A stretch of 45,199 nt of DNA from JBEVNR01 sp040507985 (GCA_040507985.1 JBEVNR010000020.1:1-45199); one strand, 5' to 3'; positions 33,589-42,810 are shown, counted from the stretch's first letter. Notes: generated by a model not told the origin, from the letters alone. Translations and numbers: made by a program.

Positions 33589-35121
33589 ATGCTTTACGTC
33601 GCAAAGACGTTAACGAAGCCCCGTATGAATCCCCACTTGCCGCGCGACCGCGCCCTGCATTACGAAGAAAATTTATTGTGGGAGAAGGAGCGCAGCGACT
33701 CTCCCGGCGTCGACCTGCCGAAACCGGAGGGAAGGGCGCTGCGCACCGGCGTGCCCCCTCGTGGCCGGATAGGTTTGCCGCAGGTGAGCGAGCCGCAGGC
33801 CGTGCGGCATTTCGTGCGCATGTCGACGTGGAATTATTCCATCGACCACGGCATGTTTCCGCTCGGGTCTTGCACGATGAAACATAATCCGCGCCTTAAC
33901 GAAAAAATCGCGCGTATGCCCGGCTTTGCACATATTCATCCGCTGCAACCGCAAGAAACCGTCCAAGGGGCGCTCGCGCTAATGTACCGGCTGCAAGAGA
34001 CGCTCGGCGAATTGACCGGGCTGCCCGGCGTGTGCCTTGCGCCGGCGGCCGGCGCCCACGGCGAGCTGGCGGGGCTAATGACCATACGCCGCGCCCACGA
34101 ACATAATGGAGAGGGGAAAAAGCGGCGCGTCGCCCTTATTCCCGACTCCGCCCACGGCACCAACCCGGCCACGGCGGCGACGTGCGGCTACGACGTGAAG
34201 GTCGTCGCCACCAGGGAAGACGGGCGCCTAAGCGTGCAGACGTTTAAGGACGCGCTCGGCGACGGCGGAAGCGTGGCCGCCATGATGGTGACGAACCCCA
34301 ACACGTGCGGGTTGTTTGAAACGGACGTCGCGGAAATTGCGGACATATTGCACAAGGCCGGAGGCTATTTTTATTGCGACGGCGCCAACTTCAACGCGCT
34401 GGTGGGGAAAATTCGCCCGGCGGATTTCGGCGCCGACGTCATGCACATCAACCTGCACAAAACTTTTTCCACCCCCCACGGAGGCGGCGGTCCCGGCTCC
34501 GGTCCCATCTGCGTGCGGCAAGAATTGGCGCCGTTCATGCCGATTCCCGTCGTCGAGAAGCGCGGCGATGCGTATATTTTAGCGAACGAGAGGGAACGTC
34601 CGCACCATTCCGGCCGCATCAAGGGATTTCACGGCCAATTCGGCATGCACGTACGCGCGCTCGCCTATATTTTGTCTCACGGCGCCGACGGGTTGCGCCA
34701 GGCGTCGGAAGACGCCGTGTTGAACGCCAATTACATATTGTCGCAGCTTAAGGACGTCTATTTCGCGCCGTTTCCCGAACCGTGCATGCACGAATGCCTG
34801 CTCACCGATCGCCGCCAGCGCGAAGAAGGCGGCGCGCAAACGCTGGATATCGCGAAAACCCTGATCGAATACGGCTTTCACCCGATGACGGTGTATTTTC
34901 CCGCCACGCGTCCGGGCGCGATGCTGATCGAGCCGACGGAAACCGAAAGCAAGCGCTCCGTCGATAAGTTTATAGGCGCCATGCGCGCCGTCGCCGAAGA
35001 CGCGAAGGACCCCGAAAAAGCCGCCCTCATGCATTCCATGCCGCGTTCCGCTCCCCGCAAGCGGCTGGACGAGGTAAAAGCGGCGAGAAGTCCCGTCTTG
35101 CGGTGGAAGGAAAAAAATTAG
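33589..35121 (+). CDS. gcvPB: glycine dehydrogenase (decarboxylating) subunit 2
   Basis: PLP-binding half of the split P-protein of the glycine cleavage system. It decarboxylates glycine and loads aminomethyl on GcvH. It has 510 residues from the ATG at 33589; ATG 33625 and TTG 33565 are alternatives. Family motifs are FPLGSCTMKHNPR, PDSAHGTNPATA, and the PLP lysine in INLHKTFSTPHGGGGPG (Lys291). The partner genes gcvPA, gcvH and gcvT, normally directly upstream, are absent; upstream is a decayed repeat. Confidence 0.95.
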   Translation: MLYVAKTLTKPRMNPHLPRDRALHYEENLLWEKERSDSPGVDLPKPEGRALRTGVPPRGRIGLPQVSEPQAVRHFVRMSTWNYSIDHGMFPLGSCTMKHNPRLNEKIARMPGFAHIHPLQPQETVQGALALMYRLQETLGELTGLPGVCLAPAAGAHGELAGLMTIRRAHEHNGEGKKRRVALIPDSAHGTNPATAATCGYDVKVVATREDGRLSVQTFKDALGDGGSVAAMMVTNPNTCGLFETDVAEIADILHKAGGYFYCDGANFNALVGKIRPADFGADVMHINLHKTFSTPHGGGGPGSGPICVRQELAPFMPIPVVEKRGDAYILANERERPHHSGRIKGFHGQFGMHVRALAYILSHGADGLRQASEDAVLNANYILSQLKDVYFAPFPEPCMHECLLTDRRQREEGGAQTLDIAKTLIEYGFHPMTVYFPATRPGAMLIEPTETESKRSVDKFIGAMRAVAEDAKDPEKAALMHSMPRSAPRKRLDEVKAARSPVLRWKEKN

Positions 35122-35195
35122 GCTCCTCGTCTTCCCCTTGCGTCCGCACGTGCGTTTTAATGTCGAGCGTTAACGCATATGTAGGACGCCCCCTT

Positions 35196-35753
35196 ATGAG
35201 CAACGCAAAAAATTATCTTTCCTCTTCTTTCTCTTGTAAGGCGGATTCGAGCGAGGAGGGAGCGTTTTGGGGGTACGCCTCCGTTTTTTTCGTGCGGGAC
35301 AGCCAAAACGACGTCGTGCTTCCGGGTGCCTTCAAAAACGCGACGCAAGGCGCAAGGACGATTCCGTTGTTGTGGCAACATCGCCACGATGCGCCCATCG
35401 GCGTGATTAACGAGTTGCGGGAAGACGCCGTAGGGCTGCGCGTTAAGGGCAAACTCAACATGGAGGTGGCGCAGGCGCGCGAGGCGAACGCGTTGTTGCG
35501 TTCCGGCGCGGCCAACGGGCTTAGCATCGGGTACGAAGTCGAAGACCATCGCTACGACGCCGAAACCGACGCCCGATTGCTGGTTGCGGTGAAATTGTGG
35601 GAAGTGTCGCTCGTCACCTTTCCCGCCAACGCCGCCGCGCGGGCGGAATCGCCAAAAAGCGCCGATCCGCTTTCCGCACGGGAAAAAATTCTGCTTGCCG
35701 AACGCATGGCAAGAATGTGTTTGGAAATGGATGGGGCTGGTTTGCGAAATTAG
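35196..35753 (+). CDS. HK97-family phage prohead protease
   Basis: A 185-residue peptidase of family S78, the capsid maturation protease of HK97-like phages and of gene transfer agents. The catalytic residues are visible: His62 in LLWQHRHDAPIG, Ser110 in ANGLSIGYE, and Glu136 in KLWEVSLVTFPAN. AGGA nine bases before the ATG at 35196 supports the start; an upstream extension to 35103 overlaps gcvPB. No capsid, portal or terminase gene is near, so this is an orphan. It appears intact, which hints at retention or at service to a capsid cluster elsewhere. Confidence 0.92.
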   Translation: MSNAKNYLSSSFSCKADSSEEGAFWGYASVFFVRDSQNDVVLPGAFKNATQGARTIPLLWQHRHDAPIGVINELREDAVGLRVKGKLNMEVAQAREANALLRSGAANGLSIGYEVEDHRYDAETDARLLVAVKLWEVSLVTFPANAAARAESPKSADPLSAREKILLAERMARMCLEMDGAGLRN

Positions 35754-35764
35754 CCGAAGCGTCG

Positions 35765-35789
35765 AAATAAAAAGAAATTTTATTTTTTT
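35765..35789 (+). terminator. AT-rich terminator-like hairpin after the prohead protease
   Basis: AAATAAAA at 35765-35772 pairs with TTTTATTT at 35778-35785 across a 5-base loop, followed by TTTT. It starts 12 bases after the stop. The stem has no G-C pairs, so strength is doubtful. Confidence 0.4.
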
Positions 35790-35940
35790 AAACTCCTTTA
35801 ACGTGCGGGCGAAAAGAGGTTATGCGGTTCTTTATCTGAAACGAATACGATAAAAAACGAGCGACTGCGGTAGGCAAACGGGCGGAAGCATCAAGAAAAC
35901 CGCGCCTGCGCGGAGTAGGTGCAGTATGACGGAATACCAC

Positions 35941-36513
35941 TCAAAGTTCAACGTTAGCGGCGTTTGCAGGTTTATCGGAGAGACTTCTAGCCATAAGAAC
36001 AACGTTCAGGCAATGATCGCCGTCGATGCTATGGAGAGTCGGTTCGTCGTCAAAAAGTCGCATATATAGAAGAGGCGGACTGTAGGAGTATGTAAAGTTT
36101 AGAGCATAGCCGCGCGATCGGAGGCATTTAGATGAAGCGAGCGACATACGGAAAAATTTTTGGCATCCGGACGTATCGACGTCATTTTTTGTTACTCCAT
36201 ATGTGCGGGTAATTGCCATGTCAGGAATGACCATGCAACGCGTCATGTCCGGGTGATTCATCCAATCATTCACTTCGCAACCTTTCATAGCACGCCACAC
36301 GCCATCGATGGAGCATTTCGGAGATGAACACTTAACGAAATACTCTTTGCAAGGCGTCGTAAAATTCATGGCCGTCACCCTCGTCTTCTCGTTAAGCGTC
36401 AAACACGTGGAGATATCAAAACTGCCGTCGGGGTAGACGTTCATTTTTCCGTATGCCGCCGGGGCAGCAATAATGGTCGTTAATACGGATGGGATAAAGG
36501 TCGAGAAACGCAT
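35941..36513 (-). CDS. cysteine-rich secreted hypothetical protein
   Basis: A 190-residue protein that I do not recognise. It starts with a signal peptide (MRFSTFIPSVLTTIIAAPAA, cleavage near residue 22). The mature part holds nine cysteines (37, 55, 62, 67, 79, 93, 117, 130, 168), with a cluster CSSPKC and spacing that suggests disulphides in an exported protein. No membrane anchor. The ribosome site is weak. Base composition is less GC-rich than the neighbouring core genes, which fits recent acquisition. It stands alone between the prohead protease and the giant repeat gene, with no evident operon. Confidence 0.65.
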   Translation of the reverse strand: MRFSTFIPSVLTTIIAAPAAYGKMNVYPDGSFDISTCLTLNEKTRVTAMNFTTPCKEYFVKCSSPKCSIDGVWRAMKGCEVNDWMNHPDMTRCMVIPDMAITRTYGVTKNDVDTSGCQKFFRMSLASSKCLRSRGYALNFTYSYSPPLLYMRLFDDEPTLHSIDGDHCLNVVLMARSLSDKPANAANVEL

Positions 36514-36959
36514 CGCGAAGGCTTTGGTCGAAAACGTGTCGCTTTTAAGGACGAATAGCGGGAATGCAACGCGGAAGCTGTCAGGCCAAGTGAAAGATAG
36601 ATTGTGTGCCGTTCATTATATGCGTATTTTTTTGCAGTCCACTTTTTAATAAAGTGCGTCATACTTTATTTAACTTAAACTGCGGATTTTAGATAAACAT
36701 TGGCTCATAGACTAGCTCTATGACTAGCATTCGGCATAGTCCTTGTGTTTTTTAAGATTATAGAGAGTAGTTGACCCTAAGGCTAGTTATATCTAAACTC
36801 GCATATTCACTTCTTATGTTCTTGGATTCGTTGCATTTAAGAACGGGCATCATAGCATAGCTAAGCTGCGATGCCCTTTAACTATTATTGGAACGACCCT
36901 TATCCTAAAACTTTATGCATAAAATCTTTATCACGTTTCGCCATCGCCAAGGAAAAAGC
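36514..36959. other. AT-rich intergenic region with a hairpin
   Basis: About 445 bases without a credible gene; a 60-codon ORF at 36480-36662 looks like chance. A hairpin lies at 36845-36876 (GGGCATC with GATGCCC, plus an inner AGC/GCT pairing), about 85 bases past the end of the giant repeat gene. It might terminate that transcript, but no strong T-run follows. Confidence 0.45.
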
Positions 36960-39900
36960 TTACTTCGCAAGATCCGGCGTTTCTTCGATGAATATGCTGA
37001 CGTTATCGACAAACTCGCCGCCTTTGCCGTCCGCGACTTTCACCCAAAACTCGTCGGCGCCGGAATAGTTGGCGTCGGCTTTATAGGTGACGAAAAGACC
37101 GTCCTGACTGAAGGTGACGTGGCCGTGCGCACCGTCCGACACCAATTCGGAAACGAACATTTTATCGCCGTCCGGATCGAAATAGTTTTTATTGACGTCG
37201 ATGGTAATCGTCGCGCTTTCGTCGATATAGATAACCGGAGCGTCGCCGCCGCGCGGGGCATCGTTTATCGGCAACACGTTTATCGTCACTTTCGCGTCGT
37301 CGAATCCGCCTTTGCCGTCGGATACACGATAGGTAAGCTCGTCAATGCCGTTATAGTCCGGTTTAGGAGTATAGAGAATTTCGCCGTTCACGATTTCCGC
37401 CTTGCCGTGTTGCGGCCCGGTGAGGATAGAGTCGATCGTCAGGGCATCGCCTTCGGGATCGCTATCGTTTGCCAGCACGTCCACCGATATCGGGGTGTCT
37501 TCGTTCGTCACCGCGCTGTCGTCGACGGCGTTCGGCTTGTCGTTTTCTGAACCGACGGTAATTGTGACGTTAGCCGTATCCGTGCCGCCATGGCCGTCCG
37601 AAATTTTATAGGTGAGCATATCGGCGCCGTTATAGTTGGCGTTGGGCGTGTAAACGATTTGTCCGTTTTCGATTTTGGCCGTGCCGTGCGACGGATCGGA
37701 CAAGATTTTTTCGATGGTGAGAACGTCGCCGTCGGGGTCAGTATCGTTTGCCAACACGTTAATCGATACGGGCGTGTCTTCGTCCGTCGTCGCGACGTCG
37801 TCTTTCGCGTCCGGCGCGTCGTTCGCGGGATTTACCGTCACCGTCACTTTGGCTGCGTCGGTTAATCCGTCGGCGTCGCGAATGGCGTAAATAAACGTGT
37901 CTTGGCCATGATAGTCGGCGTTTGGCGTATAGACAATTTTTCCGTCCACGATTTGCGCCGTACCGTGCGCAGGCGCCGTTTGAACGCCGGTGAGGGTAAG
38001 GACGTCGCCGTCAGGATCGACGTCGTTTGCCAACACGTCAACCGTCACGGGCGTATCTTCGTCCGTCGCCGCTAGATCGTCCTTGGCGTCCGGCTTGTCG
38101 TTGGCGGAAGCGATATTGATCGTCACGGTTGCCACGTCGCTCGCGCCGCTTGGGTCAGAGGCGCGATATTGCAGCGTGTCTTGGCCGTGATAATTTTCGT
38201 TTGGCGTATAGAGGATTTTACCGTTCACGATTTGCGCCGTGCCGTGTTGCGGAGTCGCGACGATTTCGCTGACGGTTAAAACGTCGCCGTCCGGGTCCAC
38301 GTCGTTCGCAAGCACGTCGACGGAAACGGGCGCGTCTTCCTTGGTTGTCGCAGAGTCGTCGCGCGCATCCGGCGCATCGTTGGTCGGATTCACCGTCAAC
38401 GTCACTTTCGCCGTGTCCGTACCGCCGTTGCCGTCAGAGATTTGGTACACCAGCGTATCGTTGCCGTGATAGTTCGGATTTGGCGTATAGACGATTTTTC
38501 CGTTCACCACTTCCGCCGTGCCGTGCGCCGGCGCGGTAGGGATGGAAGTGACGGTAAGCGCGTCGCCGTCCGGATCGGTATCGTTCGCCAGCACGTCGAC
38601 GGTCACCGGCACGTCTTCATTGGTGGTCGCCGCGTCGTCTTTGGCCGCCGGTCCGTCGTTAACGCCGCCGACGTTAACGGTAAGCGTCGCCGTGGCGCTG
38701 CGCGGATCGACGTCGGTATCGACGATGCGATAGGTTATCGTGTCCGTGCCGTTAAAATTATCGATCGGCGTGTAAACGATTTTTCCGTCCACAATCTGCG
38801 CCGTCCCATGGGAGGGAGGAGTAACGATCGCGTCAAGAATCACCGGAGTCCCTTCGACCGGGTCGCTATCGTTTTTCAGCACGTCTACCGTGACGGGCGT
38901 TTCCTCTTGCGTGGTCGCGTTATCGTCCAATGCAATGGGGGGGTCGTTGACGGGAAGAACGTCGACGTTAACGTCGTCGACAAATTCGCCGCCGTGTCCG
39001 TCCACCACTTTTACCCAGAACTTGTCCGGACCGTTATAGTTGGGATCGGGCGTGTATAGTATGCGTCCGTCCGGTTGCAACACGGCGGTGCCGTGCGCCG
39101 GTTGAATAGTGACTTCGCCGATGCTCGCGACGTCGCCGGAATCCGGATCTTTATAGGTTTGGCTGAGGTCGATCGTAATCGGCACGTCTTCGTCGGTGAT
39201 GGCGTTGCCGTTATTGCCCCCGGTCGGGCCGTCGTTCACGGGACGAACGGTAATGTCGACGGTGGCTTCGTCGAAGCCGCCGTGACCGTCCGAAATTTTA
39301 TACACCAACGAATCCGGACCGTTATAATTAAGATCGGGCGTATAGTGCAACGTTTTGCCGTCGGGCGATACGGTGATCGTGCCATGCTGCGGACCGGTCA
39401 CGATGGAATCAATAACAAGCGGGTCGCCGTCTATATCCGTATCGTTGGTAAGCACGTCGATGTCTATCGGGGTGTCTTCGTCCGTTATCACCGCATCGTC
39501 GTTGGCAATCGGGGGATCGTTGATCGGCAAGACGTCGATGGTAACTTTTGCTTCGTCAAACCCGCCGTGTCCGTCCGACACTTTGTAGGTAAGCTCGTCG
39601 GGGCCGTTATAATCTTTATTCGGCGTGTAGGTGATGGTTTTTCCGTCGGGCGCGATGGTTACGGTTCCATGCGTCGGCTGCGTGACGATGGAATCGATGA
39701 TGAGGTGATCGCCATCGGGATCGCTATCGTTGGTAAGAACGTCGATCGTAATCGGGGTGTCTTCGTCGGTCGTCGCCGCGTCGGGATTGGCTATCGGCGG
39801 GTCGTTGACGGGAGTCACTTCGATAGTCACCGTTGCGGTGTCTTTGCCGCCCTTGCCGTCGGAGACTTCATAAATGAAGGAATCCGGTCCGACGTAATCT

Positions 39901-40793
39901 TTGTTCGGCGTATAAAGTACTTGTCCTTGAACGACTTTTACCGTCCCGTGTTCGGGATTGGTGACGATCGCGCTGATATGCAGCTTGTCGCCGTCAGGGT
40001 CAACGTCGTTCGCGAGCACGTCGATCGTAATCGGGGTGTCTTCCGGCGTTCTGACGGCGTCGTTTTCAGAATTGGCGTCATTCGGGGTCGGAGTCGGATC
40101 GTCGGTTCCGTGTGGCGGATGGTTTATGTCACCAAACGCTCCCGCCTCGATCCGATCAAAAGGAAGGGTGTCGCTCGTAGTGAAGGTCGGGCGATCAAAA
40201 TTTTCGGACGTCGGCTCGTCCTCCGGAAGGTCGGGCAATTGGGCGCGACCGGAAGAATTAACGGTTTGAAACGAGGCGTTTTCGTCGCCGTCCGCCGTCA
40301 ATTCGAGGTTTAACACGAAAAATCCTTGGGCGAGCGCCTGGCCGCCGGCGTTAATCGTGGTGTGAAATTGTACGTTTTCCGAACCGTCCGACGGGGAGAT
40401 AAAATCGGCGCTTTTAAGCAGTTGGATAATGTCCGTTCCCTTACCCGTAATCTTATAGGCAATTTCGGACGAACCTTGCGTAATCTTTGCGGCTTGCACG
40501 TTGCCGTGTTGCGGGAAAACGAAGTGGCCGGAATTCGTTCCCTTCACTTTCATTATCAACTCGACGTTTGACGCCGCCGCAATGTCGGCTTCCGTCGGTT
40601 TTTCGAGCGTCCGGGAAAAATCTAAATCAAGGCGCACCCACTGGACGTCGCCGGAGACAAGAGGCAACTTGTCTCCGGGAAGCAATTGCTTCTGCAAGTC
40701 CTTAAGTTCCGCCGCAGACAAACGATCAACGGCGACGTTGGAAGACTCCGCAGCCTGCGCTTTCGTCGTCTCGATATTATCGTACTTTGCCAT
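36960..40793 (-). CDS. giant protein with eleven tandem cadherin-like (tandem-95) repeats
   Basis: A 1277-residue acidic protein. About 240 N-terminal residues without a signal peptide are followed by eleven repeats of about 93 residues to the end. Each repeat opens with NDxP, then TxEDTPxxxDVLANDxDPDGD, later HGTA and YTPNxxYxGxD, and closes with SDGxGGxDxAxVTI; the acidic motifs suggest calcium binding. Repeats 4 and 11 are a distinct subtype with FWVKV and GGEFVD. Such proteins are usually type I secretion adhesins, yet no RTX nonapeptides or separate C-terminal domain are present. ATG 40793 follows GGGGAGAAAGG; a GTG at 40811 is possible. It is 31 bases after the TolC-like gene, likely co-transcribed. 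Confidence 0.9.
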   Translation of the reverse strand: MAKYDNIETTKAQAAESSNVAVDRLSAAELKDLQKQLLPGDKLPLVSGDVQWVRLDLDFSRTLEKPTEADIAAASNVELIMKVKGTNSGHFVFPQHGNVQAAKITQGSSEIAYKITGKGTDIIQLLKSADFISPSDGSENVQFHTTINAGGQALAQGFFVLNLELTADGDENASFQTVNSSGRAQLPDLPEDEPTSENFDRPTFTTSDTLPFDRIEAGAFGDINHPPHGTDDPTPTPNDANSENDAVRTPEDTPITIDVLANDVDPDGDKLHISAIVTNPEHGTVKVVQGQVLYTPNKDYVGPDSFIYEVSDGKGGKDTATVTIEVTPVNDPPIANPDAATTDEDTPITIDVLTNDSDPDGDHLIIDSIVTQPTHGTVTIAPDGKTITYTPNKDYNGPDELTYKVSDGHGGFDEAKVTIDVLPINDPPIANDDAVITDEDTPIDIDVLTNDTDIDGDPLVIDSIVTGPQHGTITVSPDGKTLHYTPDLNYNGPDSLVYKISDGHGGFDEATVDITVRPVNDGPTGGNNGNAITDEDVPITIDLSQTYKDPDSGDVASIGEVTIQPAHGTAVLQPDGRILYTPDPNYNGPDKFWVKVVDGHGGEFVDDVNVDVLPVNDPPIALDDNATTQEETPVTVDVLKNDSDPVEGTPVILDAIVTPPSHGTAQIVDGKIVYTPIDNFNGTDTITYRIVDTDVDPRSATATLTVNVGGVNDGPAAKDDAATTNEDVPVTVDVLANDTDPDGDALTVTSIPTAPAHGTAEVVNGKIVYTPNPNYHGNDTLVYQISDGNGGTDTAKVTLTVNPTNDAPDARDDSATTKEDAPVSVDVLANDVDPDGDVLTVSEIVATPQHGTAQIVNGKILYTPNENYHGQDTLQYRASDPSGASDVATVTINIASANDKPDAKDDLAATDEDTPVTVDVLANDVDPDGDVLTLTGVQTAPAHGTAQIVDGKIVYTPNADYHGQDTFIYAIRDADGLTDAAKVTVTVNPANDAPDAKDDVATTDEDTPVSINVLANDTDPDGDVLTIEKILSDPSHGTAKIENGQIVYTPNANYNGADMLTYKISDGHGGTDTANVTITVGSENDKPNAVDDSAVTNEDTPISVDVLANDSDPEGDALTIDSILTGPQHGKAEIVNGEILYTPKPDYNGIDELTYRVSDGKGGFDDAKVTINVLPINDAPRGGDAPVIYIDESATITIDVNKNYFDPDGDKMFVSELVSDGAHGHVTFSQDGLFVTYKADANYSGADEFWVKVADGKGGEFVDNVSIFIEETPDLAK

Positions 40794-40824
40794 AAGAGCC
40801 TTTCTCCCCACTCTCCATCAGATA

Positions 40825-42810
40825 TTAGTACCCAATGATTTTGCGTCGCACCTTGTCGTAATGTTTTTTAGGATCGTAGTGATCCACGGGCAGCTGCAAA
40901 CTCACGGAATTTAAACGACCTAGTCCGGCAAGCGTACGATAGGTGTCTAACACCTCGTCGTGCTGGGCGCGGACCAGCAAAATTTTTGCCTCTAAGAATT
41001 CTTGTTGGGCGTCAAGCGCATCCAGCGTGGTGCGGGTGCCGAGTTGCGATTCATAAATGACGCTTTGCAAGGCTTTTTCCGCCACTTCGACTTGACGACC
41101 GTTGTTTTCGATAGAGCTGATGGAGGCTTTCAAATCTTCGAGGGACGATTCCAAATCTTCCGCCACGGCTTGGCGACGCTCTTCTAAATCGAATTTTAAT
41201 TTTTCGACCGTCAATTTCGCCTGACGCACTTCGGAATATTCCGAACCGGATTGGTAGAGCGGCACGTCGATGTTAAACAACAGGCTGCGCGTGGTTTGGG
41301 ACTCCACTCCCGTCGCCGCCGCATTGCCGGATTCTCGTTGCGCCGACGCGTTTAAGCTGATGGTCGGAAGTAGCGCGCCTTTTTTCAGGTCGATGTCTTC
41401 CCCCGCCGCCGCCAGATCGAATTCGGCGGTTTTCACCAGCGGATGGTATTGCATGGCAATGTTTTTCAGCAGGTCGTACCGCAATTCTTCCCGGTCAAAA
41501 TAATGCAGGGATTCGGGAGAAACGTAACGAAACGCCACCGGCACCTGAGTGCCGACCACGCGACCGTAGCGCGCTTCCGACGTTTTTAACGCCGCTTCCG
41601 CCCGCAACCGCTCCGCTATCGCGCGGGTGTAGCGGGTTTCGGATTGAAAGACGTCGGTTTGCGTCACTTCCCCTAGAGAAAAACGCTCGTTCGTATCGTC
41701 CAAATTACTTTTGAGCACGGCTTCGTTTTGCTTTTGCAAGTCAAGCAAATTGCGGTCGCGCCATACGGTAATGAAGCTATCGACGGCGTCGAGCAGGGTT
41801 TTTTGCTCGGTGTTGAGCAAGTCGTATCGTCCTGCCTCGATGCGGCGCTCTTCGCGGTTCATCCGCGCTAAGGTGCGTCCGCCGCGAAACAAGGGAAGGT
41901 TAAGGTCCGCGCCATATTTTTCCACCACGTCGCTGCTGTTCACGCCGGGACGGTCTATTTCGGAACGGCCTTTTTGGCCGTTTAGCGACACGGTCGGCAT
42001 CCAGTACGAAAATGCCTGAGAGGCAAACTCATCGGTGACTTTCAACTCTTGGCGCTTGGATAATAATTGCTCGTTCGTGCGATAGGCGGCGACCATCGCG
42101 GCGACCAGAGCTTCCTTGTCGCTATTGGCGTCTACTGCGCCGCCGACCGGCGATCTGCCGAGCGGACTATCGGCGCCCGTAGGCATAATGATCGGTGCGC
42201 GACCCGGCCGAGGAGCGGAAGCCGCCGATTTTTTCGGCGCCGTGCGCGGCAGAGGTTTGTCGGATTGCGCCGTGGATTCGTAATGCATTTCGTCCGGCAC
42301 CGGAAAGATGCGCGCGGCCTCTTCTACGCCTTCGCGCACTTGAAACTTACCGGTGGAATCAGGAACGATGCGCTTAGACATGACGGACGCTTCTTTTTCG
42401 TCCATCACCGCCACTTCGACGATCTGCTCCCCGAATTCGGGTGCAGGCGAGTCGGAAACATAGGCCAGGGTGCGCAGCACTTTTTGGAAGTCTTCCGCTT
42501 TTCCTTCGCCTTTAATAATTAATACGTTATCTTTGACATAAGAGCGCAAATTGGGCGCGACGTTAGAGACGAGCAGGCGCTCGTTGGCATTTTTACGGGC
42601 GTTAACGAAACGCAGCATCACTTGCCTCACGTTGCCCGAAAGGTTGACGTTAGGCGCAAGCGTTAATTTTTCCCCTTTTGCGGCATACGGCAGCGTGTAG
42701 CCGAAGTTAGAGATTGCCGGGGCGGCCTCGGCGACGCCAAAGCTGAGCAGGGAGGCGATGGCCGCACCCGTCAACATTTGCGCGATTTTCTTGCCAATCC
42801 TATTTTTCAT
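40825..42810 (-). CDS. TolC-family outer-membrane factor with an N-terminal cadherin/Ig-like module
   Basis: A 661-residue outer-membrane channel protein from the ATG at 42810, preceded by GGAAGG. A signal peptide (1-29, ending FGVAEA) comes first. Residues about 47-147 form an extra domain with LRFVNARKN, VLIIKGEGKAEDFQKVLRTL and VEVAVMDEKE, a pattern typical of cadherin/Ig-like units in large adhesins. A Pro/Ala-rich linker (about 150-230) leads to two OEP repeats (about 232-640) with coiled-coil helices. TolC proper is about 430-490 residues, so the extension is real. It heads the operon with the giant repeat protein. The ABC transporter and adaptor of a type I system are not in the window. 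Confidence 0.88.
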   Translation of the reverse strand: MKNRIGKKIAQMLTGAAIASLLSFGVAEAAPAISNFGYTLPYAAKGEKLTLAPNVNLSGNVRQVMLRFVNARKNANERLLVSNVAPNLRSYVKDNVLIIKGEGKAEDFQKVLRTLAYVSDSPAPEFGEQIVEVAVMDEKEASVMSKRIVPDSTGKFQVREGVEEAARIFPVPDEMHYESTAQSDKPLPRTAPKKSAASAPRPGRAPIIMPTGADSPLGRSPVGGAVDANSDKEALVAAMVAAYRTNEQLLSKRQELKVTDEFASQAFSYWMPTVSLNGQKGRSEIDRPGVNSSDVVEKYGADLNLPLFRGGRTLARMNREERRIEAGRYDLLNTEQKTLLDAVDSFITVWRDRNLLDLQKQNEAVLKSNLDDTNERFSLGEVTQTDVFQSETRYTRAIAERLRAEAALKTSEARYGRVVGTQVPVAFRYVSPESLHYFDREELRYDLLKNIAMQYHPLVKTAEFDLAAAGEDIDLKKGALLPTISLNASAQRESGNAAATGVESQTTRSLLFNIDVPLYQSGSEYSEVRQAKLTVEKLKFDLEERRQAVAEDLESSLEDLKASISSIENNGRQVEVAEKALQSVIYESQLGTRTTLDALDAQQEFLEAKILLVRAQHDEVLDTYRTLAGLGRLNSVSLQLPVDHYDPKKHYDKVRRKIIGY

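Noticed and set aside
36480..36662. A 60-codon minus-strand ORF upstream of the cysteine-rich gene
   Set aside because: It overlaps the signal peptide of the 190-residue protein, lacks a ribosome site, and has no protein-like pattern.
36960..40070. Regular DNA periodicity that might be taken for a CRISPR or satellite array
   Set aside because: The period is about 280 bases and is fully explained by the 93-residue protein repeats; there are no short direct repeats with unique spacers.
39075..40313. A 412-codon ORF on the plus strand opposite the giant repeat gene, plus several shorter ones across 36960-40800
   Set aside because: They are the antisense shadow of the tandem repeats: their translations are themselves periodic, contain no domain I recognise, and have no ribosome sites. 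The minus-strand frame gives clean cadherin-like repeats.
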